Source: a virus. From it: DNA of 64,000 bases. The stretch is taken from positions 17,889 to 81,888 of the IMG/VR virus record IMGVR_UViG_3300021512_000003. One strand, written 5' to 3'. Positions within the stretch are counted from its first letter, which is position 1, and the number at the start of each line of letters is the position of its first letter. This document shows positions 41,844 through 49,039 of the stretch, piece after piece. The position numbers were made by a program, and so were the translations under genes. The notes below the pieces were generated by a model, which was not told the origin of the DNA, made no database searches, and saw only the letters and a list, made by a program, of their open reading frames with translations.

Positions 41844-41915
41844 ATCTAACAATCACATTAAGTCACTTCGTTCGGACTGTCGCTGACGCGTCAGCCGCTT
41901 ATGTGGGCGTTATAT
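41844..41915 (+). other. attC-like site 5 of array 2
   Basis: Boxes ATCTAAC with AATCACATTAAG and GTTATAT preceded by GGGC. The core GGACTGTCGCTGACGCGTCAGCC contains GCTGACGCGTCAGC as a perfect palindrome. Confidence 0.75.
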
Positions 41916-42172
41916 CACTCATCCACCCATAAAAGCTTTTTAGTTATTCTGGTTTCAGTCACTTCTTTAGAGGTCTCAATGATCTCTGATTTTGTTTTGA
42001 ACATCACGAACAGCCTCTCAAGCTCTGCGTCGAGTGCTGCATCAAAAATATCACTCATCCCATGATCGGTGGCGTAGTCGCGCATACAAAGGAGTTCTAT
42101 GGTGTAATCTCCCAGCTCACACCCGTCAAGGTGCGCGTATTCGGTCAGAATGTTGTATCTATCTTCGTTCAA
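41915..42172 (-). CDS. Cassette-borne hypothetical acidic protein (85 aa)
   Basis: It reads MNEDRYNILTEYAHLDGCELGDYTIELL at the N terminus and is helical and acidic, ending WVDE. The TGA stop begins at the last base of the right box of the neighbouring site. The compact fit (start 14 bases from the next left box) is typical of the cassettes here. No family is recognised. Confidence 0.65.
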   Translation of the reverse strand: MNEDRYNILTEYAHLDGCELGDYTIELLCMRDYATDHGMSDIFDAALDAELERLFVMFKTKSEIIETSKEVTETRITKKLLWVDE

Positions 42173-42185
42173 AATAACCTCCGTA

Positions 42186-42241
42186 ATCTAACAATCAATT
42201 TAAACCGGATTGCTACGCAACCGCTTAATTGAGCGTTATAA
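42186..42241 (+). other. attC-like site 6 of array 2
   Basis: Boxes ATCTAAC and GTTATAA. The arms AATCAATTTAAACCGGATTGC and GCAACCGCTTAATTGAGC pair with the left arm carrying the extra bases, as in attC of aadA cassettes. The site is almost the same as that at 58787-58842 in array 3. Confidence 0.85.
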
Positions 42242-42250
42242 GGCTTAGCC

Positions 42251-42502
42251 CTAATTCTCTTTCTCCCAATTCCTTTCGCCTTTTTCAAAGGCAACAGCGA
42301 TGTCCAGCACCTCTCTCACGGTTTTTCCGTACTGGTGCTGCGAAGGAAGGCTGAATATCTCAACAGGTACTTTTTCCATACCTGGTTGGCTTCCAATCAA
42401 AGAGTTTTGTTGTATTTTAACGCCACATCCCTCACCTGTGCCGTCTTCCACTAGCATACGCTCTATAAAGTCGATGCGGTCTTTGTCTGTAATTTCGCTC
42501 AT
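42251..42502 (-). CDS. Cassette-borne hypothetical protein, DKDRIDFIE type (83 aa)
   Basis: The protein opens MSEITDKDRIDFIERMLVED, an N-terminal helix pattern seen in small proteins of mobile DNA and phages, then a short beta region and a C-terminal helix with VREVLDIAV. ATG 42502 has AAGGAT upstream. The function is unknown. Confidence 0.7.
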   Translation of the reverse strand: MSEITDKDRIDFIERMLVEDGTGEGCGVKIQQNSLIGSQPGMEKVPVEIFSLPSQHQYGKTVREVLDIAVAFEKGERNWEKEN

Positions 42503-42529
42503 GTTTATATCCTTGGTAGGTAAATCGCC

Positions 42530-42586
42530 TTATAACAAGGCATTGCAGCGGACGCGCTCTGCGCGCCGCATAGTTTTGCGTTAGCT
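42530..42586 (+). other. attC-like site 7 of array 2
   Basis: Boxes TTATAAC and GTTAGCT with TTGC before the core. The centre, GCGGACGC-GCTCT-GCGCGCCGC, forms a strong GC-rich stem. This is one of the clearest sites in the window. Confidence 0.85.
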
Positions 42587-42780
42587 ATCATTAATTACTC
42601 TACGCACTGCACACAATTTATCCCCGACAACGATGTAGCCCGCTTTTATCCGTTGTGTAAACTGGGCGCGTTGCACTCCGATTGCTCGCGCAAATGCGCT
42701 TTGATTCCTTTGAAAGTTTCGGCTATAAAGTCGGCCAGCCTTTTCAGCCCGTCCGCTTTGCATTTTTCGCTAGGTTTCAT
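42581..42780 (-). pseudogene. Frame-disrupted cassette gene for a small HTH-like protein
   Basis: ATG 42780 overlaps the previous stop (ATGA) and starts a frame with KPSEKCKADGLKRLADFIAETFKG that ends early at 42646. The continuation lies in another phase: NQSAFARAIGVQRAQFTQ then VVGDKLCAVRR, which looks like a Cro-type helix-turn-helix, ending at the TAA formed by the recombination core (42581). Joined, they give about 66 residues. A frameshift, a sequencing error or programmed shift near 42705 are possible. Confidence 0.5.
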
Positions 42781-42986
42781 AGTAGATTAGAGTCGATATA
42801 TTCCTGCGCTTCATCCTTGGAAGCGAAGGTGAGCGCACCTTTTTCATCGCTCACATCAGCTCGCGCAATCGAATCATATATTAAAAACGGCCCTGCAAAA
42901 TCAAACCGCCAAAGCCGAGTTGGGTGAAACCTGCATTCCATAACCCAACCCCCTATGTTGTCTGCGTTGCAAATTTCGTGACTCAT
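42777..42986 (-). CDS. Cassette-borne hypothetical protein, first gene of a two-gene cassette (69 aa)
   Basis: ATG 42986 has GAGGAG upstream. The protein has a Trp/Phe-rich beta-like middle (RLWRFDFAGPFLIYD) and a C-terminal helix (SKDEAQEYIDS). Its TGA overlaps the ATG of the next gene, so the cassette is a small operon. It has its own promoter at 43035-43063. Confidence 0.65.
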   Translation of the reverse strand: MSHEICNADNIGGWVMECRFHPTRLWRFDFAGPFLIYDSIARADVSDEKGALTFASKDEAQEYIDSNLL

Positions 42987-43034
42987 GTTGTTTCTCCTCA
43001 GCGCCTTCGGGTCACTCCCTTAGCTCATGTATGT

Positions 43035-43063
43035 ATAGTAATATACACCCCACACACTGTCAA
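43035..43063 (-). promoter_or_regulatory. Sigma70-type promoter inside cassette 8
   Basis: On the - strand TTGACA (43063-43058) and TACTAT (43040-43035) are separated by 17 bases. It points at gene 42777-42986 and lies between that start codon and the attC-like site at 43094, so this cassette can be expressed wherever it lands. Confidence 0.7.
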
Positions 43064-43093
43064 CGAAATGCTATACAAATAATCAAATAAAAT

Positions 43094-43155
43094 AGCTAAC
43101 AAAGCAACTCAAATCCGACTCCGCTGGCGCTTGCGGTTTAGCTGAGGCGTTATGT
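43094..43155 (+). other. attC-like site 8 of array 2
   Basis: Boxes AGCTAAC with AAAGCAACTCAAATCC and GTTATGT preceded by GAGGC. The tip CTCCGCTGGCGCTTGCGG is like the tips of the sites at 58403 and 62257. Confidence 0.8.
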
Positions 43156-43350
43156 GGAAAAACAGGCCTCAAGGGCATCTAAATACTGTGGTAAATTCTC
43201 ATAGTTTCCCGTAAGCTCAGCCGTCTTCCTTTCACTAGCGACTGCTCTTGCTGATGAGAGAACGCGGAGCACTTGATGGCTGGTTCCGCCCTGCCAGCTT
43301 AGTGCTTTTATAGCCTCTTCCAAAAACGGATCTTGTTTATTATTTGTCAT
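43150..43350 (-). CDS. Cassette-borne hypothetical protein (66 aa)
   Basis: A soluble helical protein (FLEEAIKALSW, then VLRVLSSARAVASERKTAEL) with a short Pro/Tyr segment near the end. The TAA stop is the TTA of the attC core read on the - strand. It is the last complete cassette gene of array 2. Confidence 0.65.
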   Translation of the reverse strand: MTNNKQDPFLEEAIKALSWQGGTSHQVLRVLSSARAVASERKTAELTGNYENLPQYLDALEACFST

Positions 43351-43387
43351 ATAGATATACCTATAGTTTATTTGTGGTTATAAATTC

Positions 43388-43428
43388 ACATAACAAGGCA
43401 GTCAAGCAGACTGCTGAAAGCGTTGCTT
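43388..43428 (+). other. Shortened attC-like site (right end of array 2)
   Basis: The left box ACATAAC with AAGGCAGTCAAGCAG is normal. The right core is GTTGCTT, preceded by AAAGC, and the whole site is only 41 bases. It ends the array, 60 bases before the next phage gene stop. Confidence 0.5.
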
Positions 43429-43488
43429 TTTTCAAGTTCTTTGGGGATTTCATGTTTCATTCCTCTTAGTGTAAAGATGTATTTTACC

Positions 43489-43926
43489 TTATGACCAAAG
43501 CCCTGTAAAGTATTTAGCAAACAATCGTAAACCCTCTTTACACTTCTCTTCGTAGACAGACACATCTTCTTTGTATCTTGTATATTCTTGTGGGTTGTCG
43601 GGAGCTAAGCTCAGGACTCCGTTGCCTACAAGATCAGGGAAGGTGAAATTATAATCTTCCATACAAGGCTCACCATAGGGGTCAAAAGCTTCCACCATAC
43701 GATCAAGCACGTACAGCCAAGCCTCCAGCCCACCTAACCCACTCAAAGCATCTCCCTCTTCCACCTCACAATAAGAGGATAGCTCTTTCTTGAATAGAAT
43801 AAGAAGTGGGTGGATGATTAGTTTTAATGTTTCATCTACACTCCATATGTCCCACTCATCAACCTTTATCTTAACCTCTCTCTCTCCACCACAAGTTCTT
43901 GGGTAGTTCCCTATCTGTACTTCCAT
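43489..43926 (-). CDS. Hypothetical phage protein (145 aa)
   Basis: An acidic protein with several Trp and Tyr residues (DEWDIWSVDETL, LGGLEAWLYVLDRMVEAFDPYGEPC). It lies to the right of cassette array 2, so it marks the return to phage sequence. No family is recognised. Confidence 0.65.
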   Translation of the reverse strand: MEVQIGNYPRTCGGEREVKIKVDEWDIWSVDETLKLIIHPLLILFKKELSSYCEVEEGDALSGLGGLEAWLYVLDRMVEAFDPYGEPCMEDYNFTFPDLVGNGVLSLAPDNPQEYTRYKEDVSVYEEKCKEGLRLFAKYFTGLWS

Positions 43927-44021
43927 ATTAAACCTCTAGTATGTTGGTGTTCAGTTAAATACTAAACAGCCTCTCTACGTGTAAAAAACATGTATCTGGT
44001 AGGGTAGCCTACCTTTTCACA

Positions 44022-44041
44022 GAAAACCCCCTACACAGGGG
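44022..44041 (-). terminator. Rho-independent terminator for gene 44074-44382
   Basis: On the - strand CCCCT-GTGT-AGGGG (44041-44028) is followed by GTTTTC. It lies 32 bases after the stop of the gene to its right and separates it from 43489-43926. Confidence 0.6.
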
Positions 44042-44073
44042 CTTAGGAGGCTTCTCGCTTACAATACACTCCC

Positions 44074-44382
44074 CTAATAGGTGCACTTCTGAGAAAAGGA
44101 GGGCACACCTTGAAGTGTATCCGCATCCTTAGCAGTTTTCCCACAACTAACCGTACATTGTGTGCCGTTATTCTCTACTTCCAGTTTAGCCTTTGCAAAG
44201 AGTCCTTTTGTAACCCCATACTCCCAAGCATAGTTTTGATATGTTTGAGCCTTGAAGGGACTTTCATTCTCTGTTGAGGTGTACCCTCTTTCGTAAGCAT
44301 CGCAAACACTTCTTACAAGGTTGTCCAAAGCTTTATCCTTTTGTGTGGTTGAAGTTGGGAGGTTATAGGAAAATATATCCAT
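44074..44382 (-). CDS. Hypothetical leftward early protein (102 aa)
   Basis: I use ATG 44382. The N-terminal half is helical (KALDNLVRSVCDAYERGY) and the C terminus has three Cys (QCTVSCGK and KCTY). This is the first - strand gene left of the strand switch, adjacent to the iteron region, a position often taken by replication or control factors. No family is recognised. Confidence 0.6.
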   Translation of the reverse strand: MDIFSYNLPTSTTQKDKALDNLVRSVCDAYERGYTSTENESPFKAQTYQNYAWEYGVTKGLFAKAKLEVENNGTQCTVSCGKTAKDADTLQGVPSFSQKCTY

Positions 44383-44430
44383 TGTCAAATAAAATAATAT
44401 TGACTTGGAGTAGTTGCAAGCGAGTCTTTG

Positions 44431-44532
44431 GTAGTACTGTACAGTATTACAGTGTAGTACTACACTAACTAACTATATTACTTATAACACTACTTATTAT
44501 ATTACTTATAATACTTCTCTTATATTACTTAC
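44431..44532. repeat. Palindrome and three AT-rich iterons at the divergent strand switch
   Basis: GTAGTACT and AGTACTAC (44431-44438 and 44456-44463) form an inverted repeat. Then TATATTACTTA recurs three times at 44474, 44498 and 44521, a 23-24-base period, in a nearly pure AT stretch. It lies between divergently transcribed gene blocks. Iterons next to an AT-rich unwinding zone suggest a replication origin or an early regulatory hub. Confidence 0.6.
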
Positions 44533-44659
44533 TATATTAATTCAGTATTACTATATAGTATTACTTCTTTAGGGTATCACACCTTTTTCAGAAACACAAC
44601 ACTACAGCTCGATTTTGTTCACTAAGCAAATAAAAGAGGTGTAGAAAATAGAGTAAAGA

Positions 44660-44959
44660 GTGCTTAAAGAGAGAGAAAAATGGTGTTTTATTACACTTCT
44701 CTTGCTATTTATTTCTCTCTCCACTATACTCCTTATCTCATTATTTCGGAGAGGTAATACAGTGAAACTAAGTGAATGTAGTGTAGGTAGAGTGGTGCTA
44801 ATACAAGAGGATGGTCGCCCAACAGAGGTTGGTCATGTTGTAGGGTTTTCTCGACTGTATCAGACAGCTCCACTAGAGAGCACGAAAGTAGAAGTTATGA
44901 TCCCTAGTGGGAAGACTATTGTTACTTCAGTTGGTGATTTGGAGGTGTATTGTGGGTGA
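44660..44959 (+). CDS. Membrane-anchored hypothetical protein (99 aa)
   Basis: Starts at GTG 44660 with AAAGAG upstream. A membrane helix covers residues 10-28 (ITLLLLFISLSTILLISLF), followed by Arg-Arg and a soluble beta-rich domain of about 65 residues. It is the first + strand gene after the strand switch. Its last bases overlap the next start. Confidence 0.65.
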   Translation: MLKEREKWCFITLLLLFISLSTILLISLFRRGNTVKLSECSVGRVVLIQEDGRPTEVGHVVGFSRLYQTAPLESTKVEVMIPSGKTIVTSVGDLEVYCG

Positions 44960-45203
44960 TCCTAGAAAGTGTATTTCTGCTATGGGTGGGCACATTAAAT
45001 GGCAACTAATAACAAAACCCAACAACTCTACCTTTTTATGTGTTATCTTCACAGGGGAGGATTATGAGTTTGGATATTGGGATGAATCTGTGTGTTGCTG
45101 GGATTGTCCAGAGAAGGGGTGGGTAGAGGATTCTGAGGTGTTAGGGTGGTTTGAGCTACCCCTACCACCAGAACCTAATCAAGAGGCACTAAAAGGTGTG
45201 TAG
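44952..45203 (+). CDS. DUF551-like protein (83 aa)
   Basis: I use GTG 44952, five bases after GGAGGT. The frame's earlier Met at 44907 lies inside the upstream gene. IKWQLITKP, a Trp-rich middle and a C-terminal WFELPLPPEP segment match the DUF551 pattern of small phage proteins, which typically end in a Trp-X-Pro-Leu-Pro motif. The function is not established. Confidence 0.7.
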   Translation: MGDPRKCISAMGGHIKWQLITKPNNSTFLCVIFTGEDYEFGYWDESVCCWDCPEKGWVEDSEVLGWFELPLPPEPNQEALKGV

Positions 45204-45492
45204 TGTTAGAGCTAATGTAGTGTTCTCTGCCTACATCGCTGTAGGGGATTATGACTCTCTTGCAGTGTGGGGCTTAGAAGAGTCTGGTGCGGGTGGTTAC
45301 GAGTCACTGGATGGACTCCCTACAGTGTGTGTTGAGACAGAGTTAGAGAACCTTGGGGCACAAGACTGGTATGACTGTCTACCAAAAAAGGCTACAGAGC
45401 AAGGCGTGTACTTCTTAACAGGGTCTGCTTCTTTTGAGGAAGACGATGTTGAATACTTGACAGCAGATTACCAAAGTATTAAGGTGTGTTAA
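45196..45492 (+). CDS. Hypothetical early protein (98 aa)
   Basis: The start GTG 45196 overlaps the preceding stop. The protein is acidic, Tyr/Gly rich, with four Cys, and looks like a compact beta fold. It belongs to the first operon of the rightward early block. No family is recognised. Confidence 0.65.
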   Translation: MCSVRANVVFSAYIAVGDYDSLAVWGLEESGAGGYESLDGLPTVCVETELENLGAQDWYDCLPKKATEQGVYFLTGSASFEEDDVEYLTADYQSIKVC

Positions 45493-45577
45493 TGGGGTAG
45501 CTATTGCTAGCCACACAACTCAAGAGACTTTTCATTCACTATTTCAATTTCACTAATAAGCACAAGAGGGTAAAACA

Positions 45578-45814
45578 ATGAAAGAAGTTATCTTAGTAGA
45601 AGAAAATAAGAACACTATTGACTTATGGAGAGTGGACACCTCCAGACCCATCTTTGCCAAGAAAGGTGGTAAGCTTGTTGGTATGCTTTTGAGAGAGTCT
45701 GATGGGTGGGTCGTAAGGTATGGTGACGGGAGGGGTGTAACAGGGCACTACAGTACAAAAAAAGAGTGCCTCGCATCGACTACAGATTTTAGCTACACCT
45801 TCCGCACAAAATAG
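45578..45814 (+). CDS. Early protein, paralogue of 53130-53387 (78 aa)
   Basis: The middle reads FAKKGGKLVGMLLRESDGWVV, then TGHYSTKKECL and a final YTFR. The gene at 53130 has the matching pattern GKVVGMLVKEVEGW, TGHFEDLSDC and YTF. The family is unknown to me. A strong hairpin follows the stop. Confidence 0.7.
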   Translation: MKEVILVEENKNTIDLWRVDTSRPIFAKKGGKLVGMLLRESDGWVVRYGDGRGVTGHYSTKKECLASTTDFSYTFRTK

Positions 45815-45824
45815 TAACAAACAA

Positions 45825-45856
45825 GGCTGTCCTTTGTTCCAGTACTTAGGACAGCC
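45825..45856 (+). terminator. Hairpin after gene 45578-45814
   Basis: GGCTGTCCT (45825-45833) pairs perfectly with AGGACAGCC (45848-45856) around a 14-base loop. There is no T-run, so termination strength is uncertain, but it separates the operon from the non-coding repeats beyond. Confidence 0.5.
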
Positions 45857-45882
45857 CCTCTAATCACTCTGCCAGTAGTAAC

Positions 45883-46038
45883 CCACTCAAGCGACTTCTC
45901 ACCTCACCTTTCAATTTTCCCGCAGTAAACTTATCCACTCAAGCAATTCCTCATTCAGCTGTTCAGTTTCACTAGCACAGGTTGATCCACTCGAGCGATT
46001 TCTCGTTCCACTCAAGAGAGTTTTCATCTCAGGTTTCA
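45883..46038. repeat. Tandem 52-bp direct repeats in a non-coding stretch
   Basis: CCACTCAAG/CCACTCGAG begins at 45883, 45935 and 45987, an exact 52-base spacing. Each unit continues with a C-rich, TTTC-containing body such as TTCAATTT or TTCAGTTT. A partial extra copy starts at 46008 and a diverged one lies near 45517. No gene covers 45815-46206. The rest is AT-rich sequence leading to gene 46207, which has AAAGGAGAG upstream. Confidence 0.65.
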
Positions 46039-46206
46039 ATTTCGCCAGAGAATTTTTATTCAGGCGTATTAGGAAAAACTAATATAAAGATTTTATTATA
46101 TAAGGGAACACTAATATTAGGCTTTCCTGATATACATTTTGTTGTTGCTTTATACTGGTTATTCCTTTAGTCTAAAAACCAACATTTACAAAAAGGAGAG
46201 GTGATT

Positions 46207-46413
46207 ATGCTTATTGATGCAGATTGTGTGCAGGATGCCTGCAAACAGTTAAGAAATTTTCGGGCCTGGAGCCCGTATAGATATGGGGGCGTGTGGTTTT
46301 TAGCGCAAATTAACGAAACAGAAGTGGTCTGTTTTCGAACAAAACAGACGGTAGTGAAACACCTACTAGCTGCAAACGTAGTAAATATTGAAATTTGGAA
46401 AGCAGGGGGTTAA
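46207..46413 (+). CDS. Hypothetical early protein (68 aa)
   Basis: I use ATG 46207, eight bases after AAAGGAGAG. A GTG at 46201 is too close to it. The protein has a Cys/Ala/Arg-rich helix at the start, a Trp-Phe-containing middle and a basic C-terminal helix. It opens a run of eleven small + strand genes whose base use differs somewhat from the structural genes. Confidence 0.65.
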   Translation: MLIDADCVQDACKQLRNFRAWSPYRYGGVWFLAQINETEVVCFRTKQTVVKHLLAANVVNIEIWKAGG

Positions 46414-46416
46414 ATT

Positions 46417-46698
46417 ATGGGGTTATTAGATTTATTGATGCCACGGACGGAGCCACAAGAAAACCTTGCACAGGATGACGGGGTTTTTCTTGATTTATTA
46501 ATAGTATCAGCAAGAGATTTTGCGAGAATACACGAACAAACACGGCTAGAGATAGACACACTAAATAGACTGTTTTTGCGTTATAATCGTATGCGCTACT
46601 ATATGCAGCAAACACAACGTAATGAGATAAACATCACGCACAACATAGACGCGCACTATATAAAGCGGGATAACAATATTATTTTAAAAAGTAGTTGA
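46417..46698 (+). CDS. Hypothetical early protein (93 aa)
   Basis: Follows the previous gene by three bases. The protein is helical, with Arg/Tyr-rich segments (LRYNRMRYYMQQTQRNE) after an acidic N-terminal part. No family is recognised. Confidence 0.65.
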   Translation: MGLLDLLMPRTEPQENLAQDDGVFLDLLIVSARDFARIHEQTRLEIDTLNRLFLRYNRMRYYMQQTQRNEINITHNIDAHYIKRDNNIILKSS

Positions 46699-46757
46699 CA
46701 AGCTAAAACAAATGAGTAAGGATAGCTGCATCTTTTATGAAAACAGAGGGCTTAAAA

Positions 46758-47009
46758 ATGAAACTGGCTAATGAGTATGCGGTGATAGCTAGCAATTTAG
46801 AGAGAGGTGAGCGGTACAGCTTCATTAATATAGCGCACTGGGATAGAATGCTAAGGGAGATAGCAGGAATACTACAGGTGGCAGACTATGACACAAAGCA
46901 GGCGGCTGTAGCTGTACTGGTTACACTAGCGAGTGACTACAGAAACAAGGGCTTGTATAGCAACATAGTATTATCAATCACAAAAGAAATAGAGGGATTA
47001 ACAGCATGA
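46758..47009 (+). CDS. Hypothetical early protein (83 aa)
   Basis: I use ATG 46758, seven bases after AGAGGG. An in-frame ATG at 46737 has no ribosome site. A TTGACA lies at 46698 and may be part of a promoter. The helical protein reads MKLANEYAVIASNLERGERYS and then a Val/Ala/Leu-rich core. Its stop overlaps the next ATG. Confidence 0.65.
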   Translation: MKLANEYAVIASNLERGERYSFINIAHWDRMLREIAGILQVADYDTKQAAVAVLVTLASDYRNKGLYSNIVLSITKEIEGLTA

Positions 47010-47428
47010 ATATTAAACGAATTGAAGAATATTTGAAAAAGCATAATAGCGGTAAAACTGGCTATGACATCGTTGAATTTTACACTTTCGTTGACAACGC
47101 GCAGCAGTATATAAAAGCAACAAAGCAGGCAAGAATGATTTGCTCAATTGACACTGTATCAAAAAGCGGAATGTCTCGAAAAATGAAGTTTTTAGAGCTG
47201 AAAAAGAACACAAGGACAAGCCAACATCAGCTGTTAAATTTTAACGTATTTTTTAGGGCAATGGGGTACAGACCGGTACGCGATAGCGATTATTTTAGAA
47301 TTAGTGGCTGTGGAATGGATATGGTTTTTCATACTAATTATGAGATAATTCACCGACTACACCACCTGGGTTTCATCACTAAAAAGACGTGCGAAACACT
47401 GGCACAGAGAACACCACACATAATCTAA
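47006..47428 (+). CDS. Conserved mobile-element protein with GCGMDM motif (140 aa)
   Basis: The sequence SKSGMSRKMKFLEL, then LGYRPVRD-like and ISGCGMDMVFHTNYEIIH, with a C-terminal KTCETLAQRTP, matches the pattern of a small protein that recurs in phages, plasmids and genomic islands. The function is not known. It overlaps the upstream gene by four bases. Confidence 0.7.
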   Translation: MNIKRIEEYLKKHNSGKTGYDIVEFYTFVDNAQQYIKATKQARMICSIDTVSKSGMSRKMKFLELKKNTRTSQHQLLNFNVFFRAMGYRPVRDSDYFRISGCGMDMVFHTNYEIIHRLHHLGFITKKTCETLAQRTPHII

Positions 47429-47441
47429 AAAGGGTAGAGAA

Positions 47442-47726
47442 ATGAGTGATTATTTGAAATGCACATTATTGAGCATTGACGCATGGGCCGATGGTAACGG
47501 TGGATGGGATTGGAACGATTGGCACACAATAGAGGAAGACATCTACATTGACCCAGACCTATCCAATCGAGAACTAATTAAATTTTTTAGGGATGATCTA
47601 AATTTGATAAATGATAAATCAAAAGGTTTTGTGAGCATTGAGGATGACGATTATAACATACTATTGAAAATTAGGCAGACTGGCGAGCCTATTTATGCCC
47701 TCTGCTATGGGATGCACTCTACATAA
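47442..47726 (+). CDS. Hypothetical acidic early protein (94 aa)
   Basis: Rich in Asp, Trp and Tyr, with a WADGNGGWDWNDW segment near residue 15 and an acidic second half. Negative charge of this kind is common in small inhibitors that mimic DNA, which is only a speculation. GGG-type ribosome site upstream. Confidence 0.65.
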   Translation: MSDYLKCTLLSIDAWADGNGGWDWNDWHTIEEDIYIDPDLSNRELIKFFRDDLNLINDKSKGFVSIEDDDYNILLKIRQTGEPIYALCYGMHST

Positions 47727-47749
47727 CGTCTAAAAGAGGAGTACAGAAA

Positions 47750-48085
47750 ATGAACACAAGAAGAGAAAATATCACAACAGCTAAAACACAACTAATCATT
47801 GATTGTATGCAAACCAGAGGTAGTGACAATACAAAAATTGAACACCTGGGAGAATGTTTAAAAGACAAAACACAGGAGGGCATTATTGAGTATTTACAAT
47901 CGGATGATTGTTGCTGTAAACTCCCTCTGTCATTCTGTAGTATTTTAGAGAGTGCGGAAATAATCGGAATAATACAGACAGGGGCAACACAGCAACAGGA
48001 GGATGTTGTTGCAGCAAACTGGCTGTACATGATGTCTAGACACATTCTGCTATTAGTTAATCAGCCTGTGTTACAAATAAGCTAA
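47750..48085 (+). CDS. Hypothetical early protein with Cys-rich segment (111 aa)
   Basis: ATG 47750 has GAGGAG upstream. A DDCCCKLPLSFC segment near residue 58 holds four Cys. The rest is helical. A promoter-like TTGCAT with an AT-rich -10 lies after the stop (about 48095-48125) and would serve the next gene. No family is recognised. Confidence 0.65.
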   Translation: MNTRRENITTAKTQLIIDCMQTRGSDNTKIEHLGECLKDKTQEGIIEYLQSDDCCCKLPLSFCSILESAEIIGIIQTGATQQQEDVVAANWLYMMSRHILLLVNQPVLQIS

Positions 48086-48153
48086 TTATTTTCTTGCATT
48101 ATGTACAATAATCATTAATATAGCGCATATCAAAACAAAACAGGGATTAAGAA

Positions 48154-48462
48154 ATGCAAAAAACATTATCAGTGAATGATTTTATAGCAGAATTTGAGGC
48201 TTATGGTCGAGAATATAATTTCACACGAGAAAGCCTTGTTTCTCTTTTTGAGTTTTTCGAGGAATTTGAGGGTTTCGAGTTAGATGTTATAGGTATTTGT
48301 TGCCAGTTTACAGAGTATGATTATGAGGATCTGCCAGCCGCATTTGATCATGTGCTAGATGAGAGTGAAGAGTATAGTAACGAGGAATGGCTCGAGGCTT
48401 TAAACGAACTAACTATAGCTATACCTGTTAGTGCTGATCTGTTAGTTATTTCTGAATTTTAA
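48154..48462 (+). CDS. Hypothetical acidic early protein (102 aa)
   Basis: The protein is very acidic (about a quarter Asp and Glu) with FEFFEEFEGFELDVIGICCQFTEYDYEDLP in the middle. Related short proteins occur in phages and conjugative elements. Its charge and size again fit a DNA-mimic type protein, but no motif proves it. Confidence 0.7.
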   Translation: MQKTLSVNDFIAEFEAYGREYNFTRESLVSLFEFFEEFEGFELDVIGICCQFTEYDYEDLPAAFDHVLDESEEYSNEEWLEALNELTIAIPVSADLLVISEF

Positions 48463-48474
48463 GAGGCGCTCACT

Positions 48475-49035
48475 ATGACCCCTAAAAAGCAAAAATGGTT
48501 AGTTCAACACAAGGAATGCGACAGGCGGGTAAGAGTAGACACAGCTGTTAGGCGCGATACGCTCTACAGCATAGATCTGGAACTGTTTCGCCTACGCTCG
48601 TACAAACTACAGCACGAACAATTAGGGGGGATAATAGCTGGCGCTTGCGTATATACGGGCGAGGCGGCAAGGAGGTACAGACACACGGCTACCAATAGGC
48701 TGGTTAATGTAAAATCCATACCTAAATATACGAGCGCTAGCAATATTGCATATGATCGGGCCTGTGTTGCTATGACATCTAATTTTACAGAATGGGGCAC
48801 GTTGTGCAAACACTACGAGAGAGCATTAAGCATATTTTCCGAATTAGCTGACACAAAACAGCACCTAGCAGATTGTAGGCAAGCGTTAAAATGCAAACCG
48901 ATCAAGTGCGCAGAGGATCTTTTAGCGTTACGTGTACGTGCCGGTAAGTTAAGGGCAAGCATGCGCGAACCACACGACACAACTATCACTGCATTTTTGC
49001 GACTGATTAAACGATTGAACAAAAACAGGAATTAA
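48475..49035 (+). CDS. Hypothetical basic early protein (186 aa)
   Basis: Largest protein of this run. It is rich in Arg and Lys, helical, with several Cys. GC-rich codons such as GCG and CGC are more frequent than in adjacent genes. It may bind nucleic acid. No known domain is recognised. The ribosome site is GAGGCG. Confidence 0.65.
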   Translation: MTPKKQKWLVQHKECDRRVRVDTAVRRDTLYSIDLELFRLRSYKLQHEQLGGIIAGACVYTGEAARRYRHTATNRLVNVKSIPKYTSASNIAYDRACVAMTSNFTEWGTLCKHYERALSIFSELADTKQHLADCRQALKCKPIKCAEDLLALRVRAGKLRASMREPHDTTITAFLRLIKRLNKNRN

Positions 49036-49039
49036 GAAA

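Larger units (their letters stand above)
39434..43428. mobile_element. Integron-like cassette array 2 (49-bp repeat plus nine cassettes)
   Basis: The 49-bp repeat at 39434-39482 is followed by nine segments of about 300-800 bases, each ended by an attC-like site: 39710, 40494, 41001, 41324, 41844, 42186, 42530, 43094 and a shortened site at 43388. It is inserted upstream of the helicase gene. It carries a DNA methyltransferase, a DUF3268 protein and seven or more unknown small genes, nearly all on the - strand. Confidence 0.8.

Noticed and set aside
45982-46170. 62-codon + strand frame in the 52-bp repeat region
   Set aside because: It runs across the tandem repeats, has no ribosome site and its composition follows the repeats. 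It is treated as non-coding.
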